Shown here: positions 28,542-37,478 of the stretch, one piece after another
Layout: the number at the start of each line of letters is the position of its first letter
Position numbering within the stretch: the stretch's first letter is position 1
Source: Cognatundibacterium rugosum
Lineage (GTDB): Bacteria > Pseudomonadota > Gammaproteobacteria > Burkholderiales > Burkholderiaceae_D
Direction of reading: 5' to 3'
DNA: 64,000 nt
Assembly: GCF_014284365.1 (NCBI RefSeq)
Contig: NZ_JACOGG010000002.1
Location: 186,001-250,000, forward strand
The notes under the pieces: model-generated
Told to the model about the DNA's origin: nothing
Database searches by the model: none
What the model saw: only the letters and a program-made list of their open reading frames with translations
Position numbers and translations under genes: made by a program

Positions 28542-29609
28542 TTAACTCGATTCTTTAATCATGCGGCCAAAACTTTTTTGTACCGGTCTGGCATTCATCG
28601 GATATAGCCGATGGAAAATGCCTATCTGTTCTGCCGACAATTCTATCGGCTCTTTCATCACCATCCATAACACGCCTTCACTGCAAGGTGGGGTGGTGAG
28701 TGAACCCATATAGGTGTAATAGCCGCGTTTGAGTGGCAGGATATTGCTGAGGTCCATGGCGCTCAGCGCAGAGACCGCTTCATTTTTTTCGAGTGGCAAA
28801 TTATTCCAGACCAGCTGTACCAGTGCATGCGCTTTGCCACGTTCGATCAGCACCGCCACGACCGCCAGCTTGCCATCGGCGTCTTTGTGCACCAGATGTA
28901 CCACCATCTCAAAACTCTTGCCATTGATGCGTTCTTCCGACGGTTTGTGAAAGTGGAATTGCATCAGTTCATAACTGCGGCCCATCACGGTGATGAAGTT
29001 ACCGGCAGCGACATTGACTTGTATCGTATGGCCGTTATCGATCACATTAAAGCCAGATAATTTGTAATCAAAATTGATGGGATCGAGATCGACCTTGATG
29101 CCGTCGCGGATATCGATCGGCGACTGACGATCGCCGTTGTCGCATTTAGCATTAGAGGGATTCATTTTTCCCCAGTTGAGCGGACTGCCCTCACCCTGAT
29201 ATCCCCAATGCAGCGCGCCATGACCACCCATCGCAGCAACAATTGCCGCCGTGCCGTGCTCGGCTTCTTTTTTAGGTTCTGCTTTTTTCACTACCGGAGG
29301 CGCATAGCTACGCACTACAGGACGGGCTTTGGGCGCTTCCTCACGTTCTTTGTCTTTGCGTAAAACAGCTAAGCGTTCGGCGATTTTTGCGGCGAGTTCG
29401 TCAGCCTGCAAGGCTTCTTTGGCAGCCGCGTCTTTTGTGTCTTTTTCTTTGTCTTTGGATGACTTTTTCGTGTCTTTTTTCTCAGACGCACCGTCTTCCT
29501 TGGCCGATGCCTGCTTGATCGGTTTGGAAGGCGACGAGGCTGGGCCGTCATTTGCGTGAGCAAAGCTCGCCAGCAGCAGGGTCAACAGGAGGGCGGGATA
29601 GCGGCGCAT
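28542..29609 (-). CDS. alpha-class carbonic anhydrase with long charged N-terminal region
   Basis: Periplasmic zinc enzyme for CO2/bicarbonate interconversion, 355 residues from the ATG at 29609. The signal peptide is 1-19. Residues about 25-125 are rich in Lys, Glu and Ala and probably disordered or coiled-coil. The catalytic domain starts at about 132 (HWGYQGEGSPLNWG). Zinc ligands are His219, His221 and His238 (QFHFHKPSEE, MVVHLVH). The threonine gate is in GSLTTPPCSEG. Cys156 and Cys309 would form the family's disulfide. The second-shell Glu117 equivalent appears to be Val236. The normal domain is about 220 residues, so the extension is unusual. Confidence 0.92.
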   Translation of the reverse strand: MRRYPALLLTLLLASFAHANDGPASSPSKPIKQASAKEDGASEKKDTKKSSKDKEKDTKDAAAKEALQADELAAKIAERLAVLRKDKEREEAPKARPVVRSYAPPVVKKAEPKKEAEHGTAAIVAAMGGHGALHWGYQGEGSPLNWGKMNPSNAKCDNGDRQSPIDIRDGIKVDLDPINFDYKLSGFNVIDNGHTIQVNVAAGNFITVMGRSYELMQFHFHKPSEERINGKSFEMVVHLVHKDADGKLAVVAVLIERGKAHALVQLVWNNLPLEKNEAVSALSAMDLSNILPLKRGYYTYMGSLTTPPCSEGVLWMVMKEPIELSAEQIGIFHRLYPMNARPVQKSFGRMIKESS

Positions 29610-29708
29610 AATCGGAGCATTTCTGATGGGGAATAGTTCGGTTACGGCAATTCCGGTGACAAACTTGAGTCTGAGCGCAAAGTTTGCCGAATTCCGCTTA
29701 ACTCCGCA

Positions 29709-29777
29709 GATACCAGGGCCTGTTAACATTTAAATTACGAGATGCGGAATCTGAATGTAAGCAGGCCCTAAGGTATC
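29709..29777. repeat. imperfect inverted repeat between divergent genes
   Basis: Left arm 29709-29730 and right arm 29754-29777 are near-complementary: both carry GATACC, AGGGCCTG and ACATT, with a two-base gap and two mismatches, around a 23-base spacer. No T tract follows on either side. It could be a small mobile-repeat remnant, an operator or an RNA hairpin in the leader of either divergent gene. Its sequence differs from the other short repeat family in this window. Confidence 0.5.
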
Positions 29778-29936
29778 CTGGCACGCTTTTCGCCGCAAAG
29801 CGCGCCTGGGTCGGCAGGTAATTAGATGATATTGTGCAAAACAGCTGCGCTGAGCTGGGTTAAGCTTGACGCCGGATTGATGGCCTCAACGATGCAGGCC
29901 ACTGTGCTGATTTCCCCATAACAACCAGGAGACACG

Positions 29937-30791
29937 ATGACTTATCAATGCTTTGACTTCGAACTCAGCGACAAAATCGCACATCTGCGCTTTAAGCGCC
30001 CGGATAGCATGAACACCATGCAGCCAGTGTTTTTCCGTGAGCTGAGTGCGATACTGCGTCAGTTACAACAGGAAGCCGCGGCGCGGGTGCTGATCCTGTC
30101 TTCGACGGGTAAGCATTTCACGGCAGGCATGGCGCTGGATGTGTTCACCAGTGGCAGCTTCAGCCTGGACGATCAGCAAGCGACCGGACGCGCCAATATC
30201 GGTCTCGTGCTGCAAGACATGCATCAATGTTTTAACCAGCTGGAAGCCTTACGCATGCCCGTCATAGCAGCAATCCAGGGTGGTTGTATCGGTGGCGGTG
30301 TCGATCTGGTCTGCGCCACCGATATCCGGCTGGCCAGCCAGGATGCGTTTTTCTGTATTCAGGAAATCAATATCGGGATGACCGCCGACCTCGGTACCTT
30401 ACAGCGTCTGCCTAAGCTGATCCCCGAAGGCATCGTGCATGAGATGGCCTATACCGGCCGCCGCTTACCGGCTGGGCGCGCCATGGCGGTCGGGCTGGTC
30501 AATGAAGTGTTTGATACACAGGAAGAGATGCTGGCAGCAGCGCTGCAAATGGCGACAGAAATCGCCGCCAAACCGCCAATAGCAATCTGGGGCAGCAAGC
30601 AGGCTATCCATTATGCACGTGACCACAGCACGCATGACGCTTTACAGCAAATGAGCTGGCTACAATCCGGCATCTGGCAAAGCAGTAATCTGCTCGAAGC
30701 CTTCATGGCAAAACAACAGGGCCGCGCCACCCAGTTTGCCGACCTGGCACCGCTGAAACCTTTTACGGATGCGGCTTATACGCTGAAATAA
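29937..30791 (+). CDS. delta(3,5)-delta(2,4)-dienoyl-CoA isomerase (crotonase family)
   Basis: Crotonase-fold enzyme of 284 residues used in beta-oxidation of unsaturated fatty acids. The oxyanion-hole region is GCIGGGVDL. The residues that distinguish dienoyl-CoA isomerase from enoyl-CoA hydratase fit: Asp123, Glu143 and Asp151 keep the 20- and 8-residue spacing of the rat enzyme's Asp176, Glu196 and Asp204, within EINIGMTADLGTLQRLPK. AGGAG precedes the ATG. It stands alone. A plain enoyl-CoA hydratase is the less likely alternative. Confidence 0.87.
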   Translation: MTYQCFDFELSDKIAHLRFKRPDSMNTMQPVFFRELSAILRQLQQEAAARVLILSSTGKHFTAGMALDVFTSGSFSLDDQQATGRANIGLVLQDMHQCFNQLEALRMPVIAAIQGGCIGGGVDLVCATDIRLASQDAFFCIQEINIGMTADLGTLQRLPKLIPEGIVHEMAYTGRRLPAGRAMAVGLVNEVFDTQEEMLAAALQMATEIAAKPPIAIWGSKQAIHYARDHSTHDALQQMSWLQSGIWQSSNLLEAFMAKQQGRATQFADLAPLKPFTDAAYTLK

Positions 30792-30849
30792 ACGATCTCA
30801 ACGAGCGCCCGTGGCCCGGCGTTTGCTCAGGCTAAGGGCGCGATATAGT

Positions 30850-31140
30850 TCAGCGGTAAGCCTTGACTGCGGTATTCGCCCCGCTGACCAGAATGACGCC
30901 TGCCCACAGCAGTTTTTTCCCGGCTGGCGCAGCGGCTTTTTCTGCCAAAAAGAGGATTTGCGGCGTCGGGCGCTTACCGGGAGGCAGATCATTGAAGGTC
31001 ACCAAATTGGTGATACGGTTTTCGTGAAATGACAGTGCGACCCGCTGAAATTCTGCACCGGTCGCCTCTTCACCGGCGATGGCGAGGCTGATGTCGTCCA
31101 GCGTCAATTGCGGATCGACTTCGACGATGTAAGTGAACAT
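30850..31140 (-). CDS. hypothetical protein, 96 residues
   Basis: Small soluble protein with no family I recognise (FTYIVEVDPQLTLDDISLAI, FNDLPPGKRPTPQILFL). It follows the lipoprotein gene by 61 bp on the same strand and may share its transcript. It converges on the dienoyl-CoA isomerase gene. A GCGCCC/GGGCGC pair with a long loop lies in the gap between them, without a T tract. Confidence 0.6.
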   Translation of the reverse strand: MFTYIVEVDPQLTLDDISLAIAGEEATGAEFQRVALSFHENRITNLVTFNDLPPGKRPTPQILFLAEKAAAPAGKKLLWAGVILVSGANTAVKAYR

Positions 31141-31201
31141 TATTTTTTCCTTCTCAGTTCGCTATGCGTAACAAGCAAAAAATCAATCAAACAGGCTGAG
31201 T

Positions 31202-32143
31202 TTAAAAACCCTGCGCTTTAAAGGCCGCGTTCAGCGCACGTATGGCGACTTCACGATCCGTATCATCAGCCAGATTCTTCGCTGCGCGAATCTGCGTTTT
31301 CAGCAACTGCAAGGCCCCTGTTTTACCGTCGCTGCCATCCAGTGTGGCAGGTAATGCATCGGGCTTAACGCCCAAGGCAGTCAGTATGGCTTTCGCCTTA
31401 TCCGGCGTCATCGCTGGCGAGCCCACCGCATCGGTCAGACTGCCTAGGCTAATGATTTGCGGCTGACTAGGAACCGGCACTTTATATAGCACGGCCAGTG
31501 CTTTATCGCTCTGCGCACTGCTCTCAGCTGCCTGCGAATTAATGAATTGCAGTGCGCCATTCAGGGTGCCGGCCAGATAGTATTCATTCAGATCGGTGAC
31601 TGCTCGTTCGAAAGGATAGTTCTCTGTCGAGGCCGACAGGCCCAGCAGAATTTTGTAGAGCACTTCCTTACGTTTGGCATTCATGGTCGCCACCAACGCC
31701 TGTATGCTTTTTTCGTAGTAAAAATCTTTGTCTATGGTGGTTTTAGCACCGCTGATACCGGCTGCGGCGACTGCCAGATTGGATTTCGCCTGTAAGCCGC
31801 CAACCAGCGTACCGGCCAGATTCAGGCTCATATTGACCACGTCAGTAGCGGCATCCAGTTGCTGTTTGTCGGAAGTCAGAGTGCGGATAAATTTCAGATA
31901 TTGCAGATCCATTTGCACCAGGCGTCCTGATACAAAACGGTTACGCGCATCCTGCCGTTTTTCTGCATCGAGTTTGTAATATTCGCTGATGTTGGTGGCG
32001 CTCGCGAATTCTTTAGAAAGCTGCTCCAGATCCTGATCGATATTGAAGGAAGGCTCGGGCGCACCGCCACTGCGAATGCTGTGACAAGCTGAGAGCTGCA
32101 AACCAAATACCGTTATCGTGATGATGAGTAGAAATTTACGCAT
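31202..32143 (-). CDS. hypothetical lipoprotein
   Basis: A 313-residue protein with a lipobox (LQLSAC, Cys20). It should be lipid-anchored in the envelope. The rest is mostly helical: an N-terminal charged helical region (EQLSKEFASATNISEYYKLD), a Gly/Ala-rich middle (SLNLAGTLVGGLQAKSNLAVAAAGISGAKT) that could contact the membrane, and a helical C-terminal part. I do not recognise the family. The hypothetical gene at 30850 may be in the same operon. Confidence 0.7.
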   Translation of the reverse strand: MRKFLLIITITVFGLQLSACHSIRSGGAPEPSFNIDQDLEQLSKEFASATNISEYYKLDAEKRQDARNRFVSGRLVQMDLQYLKFIRTLTSDKQQLDAATDVVNMSLNLAGTLVGGLQAKSNLAVAAAGISGAKTTIDKDFYYEKSIQALVATMNAKRKEVLYKILLGLSASTENYPFERAVTDLNEYYLAGTLNGALQFINSQAAESSAQSDKALAVLYKVPVPSQPQIISLGSLTDAVGSPAMTPDKAKAILTALGVKPDALPATLDGSDGKTGALQLLKTQIRAAKNLADDTDREVAIRALNAAFKAQGF

Positions 32144-32284
32144 GATAATCCCCCAAATTGCTCGCTGTTTTGCATCGCTTTATGTGCGTTCTCGCACTTT
32201 GTGTATTTTGTGTACATTAGCACTATTTAATTTTCTGAAAAAGAAAGTGTTAAAAATTATTGAGCACTGATGTATCTAAGCGAC

Positions 32285-32317
32285 AAAAAATTCATTTACG
32301 GAAATTTTGTTTCCGTA
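32285..32317 (-). terminator. possible terminator of the MBL hydrolase gene
   Basis: Inverted repeat TACGGAAA / TTTCCGTA around TTTTG (32297-32317). On the minus strand it is followed after a few bases by TTTTTT. It lies about 60 bp after the MBL gene stop and about 150 bp upstream of the lipoprotein start. It could instead be an operator for the lipoprotein gene. Confidence 0.45.
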
Positions 32318-32375
32318 CATTTCTATCTAGAATGGATATAAATTTTCTGAGCCGATCAAAAAAATCCAGAATTTC

Positions 32376-33314
32376 TCAGCAACTGATGAGGTAGTCCGCC
32401 TCCAGTTTTGCGACGCCGGCACCAACCAGTTCAGCAGCAAGCTGACTCAGTAAATCCTGTACCCAGGCGGCATCGAGTATTTGATCTGCAGGCAGTAACT
32501 GACAGGCGGCAGCCTGCATCAGCCGGCTGCGGAATAGCTGCAGATTCAGTTGTGCCAGCGTGATCTGCCGCTGATCGAGCAACATGAAGGCGATCAGCAC
32601 TTTGAGTGCATTACGTGCATTGCGCTGCGGCTGGGACGACAGATAATCAAGTCTGCCGCGGGCGCGTGCCAAGGCACTGCTGACATCGTTAAAAGGCGCC
32701 CCGTGGCCGGGTATCACGATACGAGGATTGAGCTCTGCAATCAGTGCTAATACCTGTGCCTGTTCAGCAAAACCGGAACCGCCTTCAAGCTCAGGAAAAA
32801 TCACGCCAAAACCGTTTTCCCATAAGGCGTCAGCAGAAATCAATATGCCTTCCTGCGCGCAATACAGCATGATGGAGTGAGGATCATGGCCAGGTGCCTG
32901 TATCACTTCCCATGTCAGTCCTGCCAGTTGCCAGCGCTGCCCATGCTGCAATCCGCCATCACACTGAAAGCGCGCGCACTGCTGACCGGTCGCCAGAAAA
33001 CTCAGGCGTTGTTCATCCCACTGCTGTACGGCATCCATTTCCTGCGCTGGTACCCAGGTCTGACTGGCGTATTTTTTCTGCAATAATGCATTGCCGCCAC
33101 AATGATCGGAATGCAAATGGGTATTGAGCAGCAGGTCAAGTTGGCGGCCCTGTAAGGCGTGACTCAGCAAAGCCAGCGTTTGCGGCGCATGCGTCAGATA
33201 GCCGGAATCGACCAGGACACAACGCTCTGCATCCTGTAACACGATATTATTGGACGACAGCCAACCACGTTCCAACACTTGTATGCCCGGGGGGAAGCGC
33301 AGCGTGGTGGTCAT
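32376..33314 (-). CDS. MBL-fold metallo-hydrolase
   Basis: A 312-residue metallo-beta-lactamase-fold hydrolase. The metal-binding motif THLHSDHCGG is complete, with further ligands in APGHDPHS, ADALWENG and VIPGHGAP. A helical C-terminal domain follows the core, as in glyoxalase II-like or lactonase-like members. The substrate is unknown. The next gene on the strand (YbaK-type, DUF1289) is upstream by a few bases, so 34032-32376 looks like one operon. Confidence 0.85.
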   Translation of the reverse strand: MTTTLRFPPGIQVLERGWLSSNNIVLQDAERCVLVDSGYLTHAPQTLALLSHALQGRQLDLLLNTHLHSDHCGGNALLQKKYASQTWVPAQEMDAVQQWDEQRLSFLATGQQCARFQCDGGLQHGQRWQLAGLTWEVIQAPGHDPHSIMLYCAQEGILISADALWENGFGVIFPELEGGSGFAEQAQVLALIAELNPRIVIPGHGAPFNDVSSALARARGRLDYLSSQPQRNARNALKVLIAFMLLDQRQITLAQLNLQLFRSRLMQAAACQLLPADQILDAAWVQDLLSQLAAELVGAGVAKLEADYLISC

Positions 33315-33325
33315 CGCGAATGCGC

Positions 33326-33532
33326 TCAGAACATGCGTTCTTTGACCTGATGCCAGATCTGGATTTTACGTTCATTGCTGGCATTGCTCCAGCCGGTCAG
33401 CTCAGGGACGGTACGGAAGCAGCCAGCACACCAGGCATTTTTTTCATCCATGCGGCAAACACCAACGCAAGGTGAAGGCACGGCTTGTGCAGGGTCGGCC
33501 AGCGCCGGATCAAAATCGTAAAGTATGCTCAT
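33326..33532 (-). CDS. DUF1289 domain protein
   Basis: A 68-residue protein with the four-cysteine pattern of DUF1289 (SPCVGVCRMDEKNAWCAGCFRT), probably a small metal-binding domain. RTVPELTGW and the WHQVKER end match the family. It lies between the YbaK-type gene (5-bp gap) and the MBL gene (11-bp gap), so the three are likely cotranscribed. No function is established. Confidence 0.85.
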   Translation of the reverse strand: MSILYDFDPALADPAQAVPSPCVGVCRMDEKNAWCAGCFRTVPELTGWSNASNERKIQIWHQVKERMF

Positions 33533-33537
33533 AGTGC

Positions 33538-34032
33538 TTAGTCAGGGTTAAGTGCAATATCTGCCAGTGGTGCACCGGTCATCGCCTGCAACTGCTGCGG
33601 CGTCATCGCAAACACCGCATGCGGATGGCCGGCGGCGGCCCAGACAGTCTGGTATTGCATTAAATCGCGGTCGATCAGCAGGATCACTTTTTCCACGTGC
33701 CCGATCGGACACACGCCACCTATCGCATAGCCAGTTTTTTCACGCACAAAACGCGCATCGGCTTTGGCCAGCGGGCCGGTGATAGCAGCGACTTTGCGCT
33801 CATCGACGCGGTTATTACCACTGGCGATCACCATCACGGCGGCATCATCGGACTGACGGCGGAATACGATGGATTTGGCAATTTCAGCTACGCTGCAGCC
33901 TAGACCGGCAGCGGCTTCGGCCGAGGTTTTGCCAGTCTCAGGCAAGAGCACAATCTGGCGATCATGTCCTGCTGCCTGCAGTAAGCGCGCCACGGCAGCG
34001 GCGGATTCGGGTAATACCTGTTCCTGATGCAT
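33538..34032 (-). CDS. YbaK/EbsC-family aminoacyl-tRNA deacylase
   Basis: A 164-residue homologue of the Cys-tRNA(Pro)/prolyl-tRNA editing domain, which hydrolyses mischarged tRNAs. The motif AEIAKSIVFRR contains the conserved Lys. GYAIGGVCPIGH and the central ANSGNNRVDERKVA-like block (here VIASGNNRVDERKVA) are typical. First gene of a compact three-gene unit with DUF1289 and the MBL hydrolase. Confidence 0.85.
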   Translation of the reverse strand: MHQEQVLPESAAAVARLLQAAGHDRQIVLLPETGKTSAEAAAGLGCSVAEIAKSIVFRRQSDDAAVMVIASGNNRVDERKVAAITGPLAKADARFVREKTGYAIGGVCPIGHVEKVILLIDRDLMQYQTVWAAAGHPHAVFAMTPQQLQAMTGAPLADIALNPD

Positions 34033-34105
34033 AGTTCACCTTCAGAAAATGCAGACAAAAATCCTGTGGGATGGCTGCCATCATACAGCCTTCCTGCCAC
34101 CTGGT

Positions 34106-34432
34106 TCAGCCACCCCAGCTTTGCAGCAATTCCTTGTGTTCAGGCGGGTAATTACCGATTCTCAGACCGGCGCGGTATTCGCTGCCGCTCAGTATGGTGT
34201 AAACACAAGTGGCCTTGCAGACCACCTGGGTGCGTGCAGAAGCATCTTTGTGGCTGGGCACTTCCATCATCATCTGATATTCCTGCTTTTCCTTGAGCAT
34301 GACGCCAGACTGCATCTGTATGCCAGAAGCAGAAAAATTAACTACTTTAGCCGGCACAATGCGCCCCGGAGCTACCTGGATGGCAGCCCGCCATGCAACA
34401 GGAAGACGCGCAGAATTACGGGAATCACTCAT
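34106..34432 (-). CDS. PilZ-domain protein
   Basis: A 108-residue single PilZ domain, the usual c-di-GMP receptor. RLPVAWRA provides a partial N-terminal RxxxR-like motif and VVNFSASGIQMQSG matches the [D/N]xSxxG part. With Asn in place of Asp and an incomplete Arg pair, ligand binding is not certain. The diguanylate cyclase at 12143 is the only c-di-GMP enzyme in the window. It stands alone. Confidence 0.78.
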   Translation of the reverse strand: MSDSRNSARLPVAWRAAIQVAPGRIVPAKVVNFSASGIQMQSGVMLKEKQEYQMMMEVPSHKDASARTQVVCKATCVYTILSGSEYRAGLRIGNYPPEHKELLQSWGG

Positions 34433-34564
34433 AAAGCTAGCTCAGAAAACGACGAAAAACGAAGATATAGGCGATGCAAACCCAGAATTGTAACAAGATC
34501 TTGCGCTGCCGTAAGAAATGATATCGATATTCATACAAATTCTGTTAATTCTACGAATCTCCAC

Positions 34565-35818
34565 TTAATTTTCACTGTTTAACCAGTCTAACGCCGCCTG
34601 CGCCGCCTGTTTTCCAGTCGCGAAGCAAGCCGTCAGCAAATAGCCGCCGGTCGGCGCTTCCCAGTCCATCATCTCACCGGCACAAAACACGCCGGCACGC
34701 GCTGTCAGCATGCCACGTGCATCGATTGCACTGAAACGCACGCCACCAGCGCTGCTGATCGCCTCATCTAAAGGACGGGTAGCCATTAAAGGCAGCGGCA
34801 ATTGCTTGATCGCCAGCGCCAGCGCATTGGTATCAGCCAGTTGCGCTTTACTCAGCAATTCGTACAACAAGGCGATCTTTAATTTATCCAGACCCAGCCG
34901 GGTTTGTAAAAAACTGCTCAGCGAGCGTGCGCCACGTCCTGACTGCAACTCATGCAATACCCTTTCGGCCGATTTGTCGGGCAAGAGATCCAGCTCCAGC
35001 ACGGCGCTGCCCTGTGTCAAAATCTGGTCGCGCAATGCGGCAGATAAGGCATAGATCAGGCTGCCTTCCACACCACTGGCGGTGATCACAAACTGCCCCT
35101 GACGCATGGGCTGCTCACTATGCTGCACACGCGCAGCGACGGTCAGCAGCGGCTGACCGGCAAATTTTTCCTGGAAAAATGGTGTCCACGGGCGCTCAAA
35201 GCCACAGTTAGACGGCAGTAAAGGGCTCAACGCCACACCCTGCTGGGCGAGCAGCGGCATCCAGCTGCCATCCGAACCCAGCCGCGCCCAGCTACCACCA
35301 CCCAAGGCCAGAATCAGCACATCGGCCTCAACCGGAATTTCAGCATCGGCATGCGCAAAGCGACAGCGTCCCTGTGCATCCCAGCCCAGCCAGCGATGAC
35401 GCATGTGAAAGCGCACACCCTGTTCACGCAAACGGTGCAGCCAGGCACGCAGCAAAGGCGCCGCCTTCATATCGGTCGGAAACACACGGCCAGAGCTGCC
35501 GATAAACGTAGCAATACCCAGTCCCTGCGCCCAATCGCGCAAGGCCTGATTATCAAAAGCCGCCAATGCCGCTTGCAAGTAATCAGCCGCTTTGCCATAG
35601 CGTTGCACAAAACGGTCCATGGGTTCGGAATGGGTCAGGTTCATTCCCCCCTTACCGGCCAGCAGAAACTTGCGGCCTACCGAAGGCATGGCGTCATACA
35701 AATCGACTTGCAGACCTTGCTGCGACAGGGTTTCAGCCGCCATCAGTCCAGCCGGACCACCACCGACCACCACGGCACGGCGGAATGCAGGAACAGGTAA
35801 AGAAGATGGCTGAGTCAT
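34565..35818 (-). CDS. BaiN/HI0933-family flavoprotein
   Basis: FAD-dependent oxidoreductase of 417 residues of the family annotated as NAD(P)/FAD-dependent oxidoreductase (TIGR03862-like). The dinucleotide-binding motif is VVVGGGPAGLMAAETL at about residues 16-31. GKGGMNLTHSE and the C-terminal GVFCAGEMMDWEAPTGGYLL are hallmarks. A physiological substrate is not known for most members. A copy of the short inverted-repeat element lies just upstream of its start. Confidence 0.88.
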   Translation of the reverse strand: MTQPSSLPVPAFRRAVVVGGGPAGLMAAETLSQQGLQVDLYDAMPSVGRKFLLAGKGGMNLTHSEPMDRFVQRYGKAADYLQAALAAFDNQALRDWAQGLGIATFIGSSGRVFPTDMKAAPLLRAWLHRLREQGVRFHMRHRWLGWDAQGRCRFAHADAEIPVEADVLILALGGGSWARLGSDGSWMPLLAQQGVALSPLLPSNCGFERPWTPFFQEKFAGQPLLTVAARVQHSEQPMRQGQFVITASGVEGSLIYALSAALRDQILTQGSAVLELDLLPDKSAERVLHELQSGRGARSLSSFLQTRLGLDKLKIALLYELLSKAQLADTNALALAIKQLPLPLMATRPLDEAISSAGGVRFSAIDARGMLTARAGVFCAGEMMDWEAPTGGYLLTACFATGKQAAQAALDWLNSEN

Positions 35819-35843
35819 GGTGTTTCCGGTAAAAAGCTAAATG

Positions 35844-36001
35844 AGGACTTACGCAAAAATTGTCCCGGCAAGGCTAAAATCCCTTTGGTGCTATAGGAAA
35901 CATCGCTGGTAAGCGATGTCCGTTACACCATGGCGACGCAGGCAGTACGCAGTGTACGACAAGGAGCCATAACGCAGCTGGGGCGGTTTTGCGTAAGTCC
36001 T
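35844..36001. repeat. short inverted-repeat element, copy B (MITE-like, most complete)
   Basis: A 158-bp non-coding element bounded by perfect 15-bp terminal inverted repeats (AGGACTTACGCAAAA at 35844-35858 and its complement at 35987-36001). Inside are TTGTCCCGGCAAGGCT, an internal hairpin CATCGCT-GGTA-AGCGATG, and GCAGGCAGTACGCAGTGTACG. Copies A and C share parts of this interior. TAAAT occurs just outside both ends but is not exactly adjacent on the left, so a target-site duplication is uncertain. It lies between the histidine kinase stop and the flavoprotein start. Confidence 0.88.
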
Positions 36002-36101
36002 AAATACAGGTTACTGCCACAGTCAGGTTATTGGCTATGGCAATCAGGGGCGTAATGATACGCTGCTTCAGTCGGTTCAGCCGATTTAGTCTGCCAGGAA
36101 T

Positions 36102-37478
36102 TCAGCCCCAGGCCGGGAATTCCAGTCTGACCCGCAAACCCTGCCCCTCATCGCCGGCTGACAATTGAAGGCTGGCCGCATGGGCATCAGCAATATTTTT
36201 CACGATGGACAGCCCCAGTCCGCTACCGGGCTGATCAGCGCCGGCCAGCCGGAAGAAACGCTGCAGGACTTGCTCACGGTATTGCTCGGGAATGCCGGGG
36301 CCACTATCCTCGACTTCCAGCCATGCCCGGCCTGAATGACTGCCACAGGACAGCCTCAACCGCCCGGGGGCGGGCGTATAGCGTAATGCATTTTCTATGA
36401 GATTTCTGACCAGGATGTGCAATTCGGCGGCATCCACCCTCGCCCAGGCTTGTTGTAAGTCCTGTTGCCAGGCCAGTCCGACAGCTTCCGCTTCTGCTTG
36501 CCAGTGGATGCAAACTGACTGCAGACTGGCCGCCAGATCACAGACCGGATGCTGTGCGTTCAGGTGGCTTTCCGGCTCGCTGCGCGCCAGACTCATCAGT
36601 TGTGCAACCAGGCGGCTTGCCCTTTCCACACCGGCGCGCAATCCGGCAATCGCTTCGGCACTTTCTTCCGGATTGCGCGCACGCTGCAAAACCTGCAGAT
36701 TGGTTTTCAGACCAGCCAGCGGCGTGCGCAATTCGTGCGCGGCATCAGCGGTGAAACGCTGTTCACGTTGCAGGGTTTGGGCGACCCGTTCAAACAAGCG
36801 GTTCAACGCATGCAATAAAGGATTGATCTCCATCGGTGCATCCGCCGCACTGAGCGGCTGCAAATCGCCGGGTTGGCGTTGTGATACCTGACTCGCGTAA
36901 TCTTGCAGGCTGCGGAATACCCGGTTCACCGCCCACCAGATGGCCAGCACCAGCAAGGGGATGATCAGCAGCGCCAGCGCCGCCAGCCGGTAGGCAAAGC
37001 GACTGCTGATTTCCTTACGGTGGCTGATCGGTTCCACCACCTGAATCTGCACCGTACGGGGCTGATTCCAAATCGAGTAATGACGCCATTGACTGGATTG
37101 CAGGTTCAGCCAGCTGTAACCATCGGCTGCCTGTTGCCGAAACGGGGTTTCCGGCGCTCCTGAATTTTTATAGAGCAAACGACCATCGGCACTCCATATT
37201 TGGAATAGCAGGTATTCCTCATGATGAGCCGCAGTGGATTCACCGAGCCGGTGCGCCTGATGCCAGCTACCTTCGCCAAATTCGTGTTCAGCCAGTGACA
37301 ACAGGATATGTGCAGTTTCTGCCAGCGACTGATCGAATAATTCGCGACTCTCGCGGTCCGCATCCAGATACACCAATACGGCGCTGACGCTCCAGATACC
37401 GATGGTCAGACTCAGCAAAATACCGAGCAGGGTGCGGCGTAAAGACCATTGTCGCGGCGCTTCAGCGGTCGCACTCAT
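36102..37478 (-). CDS. sensor histidine kinase, QseC/PmrB-like
   Basis: Inner-membrane kinase of 458 residues. Transmembrane helices are at about 17-37 and 165-187, with a periplasmic sensor between them. HAMP-like linker and dimerisation helix follow, with the phospho-accepting His in FTADAAHELRTPLAG, then the ATPase domain with N box NLIENALRYTP, EDSGPGIP and GSGLGLSI. The start overlaps the response-regulator stop (ATGA). The stimulus is unknown; its divergent neighbour is an RND efflux operon. Confidence 0.92.
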   Translation of the reverse strand: MSATAEAPRQWSLRRTLLGILLSLTIGIWSVSAVLVYLDADRESRELFDQSLAETAHILLSLAEHEFGEGSWHQAHRLGESTAAHHEEYLLFQIWSADGRLLYKNSGAPETPFRQQAADGYSWLNLQSSQWRHYSIWNQPRTVQIQVVEPISHRKEISSRFAYRLAALALLIIPLLVLAIWWAVNRVFRSLQDYASQVSQRQPGDLQPLSAADAPMEINPLLHALNRLFERVAQTLQREQRFTADAAHELRTPLAGLKTNLQVLQRARNPEESAEAIAGLRAGVERASRLVAQLMSLARSEPESHLNAQHPVCDLAASLQSVCIHWQAEAEAVGLAWQQDLQQAWARVDAAELHILVRNLIENALRYTPAPGRLRLSCGSHSGRAWLEVEDSGPGIPEQYREQVLQRFFRLAGADQPGSGLGLSIVKNIADAHAASLQLSAGDEGQGLRVRLEFPAWG

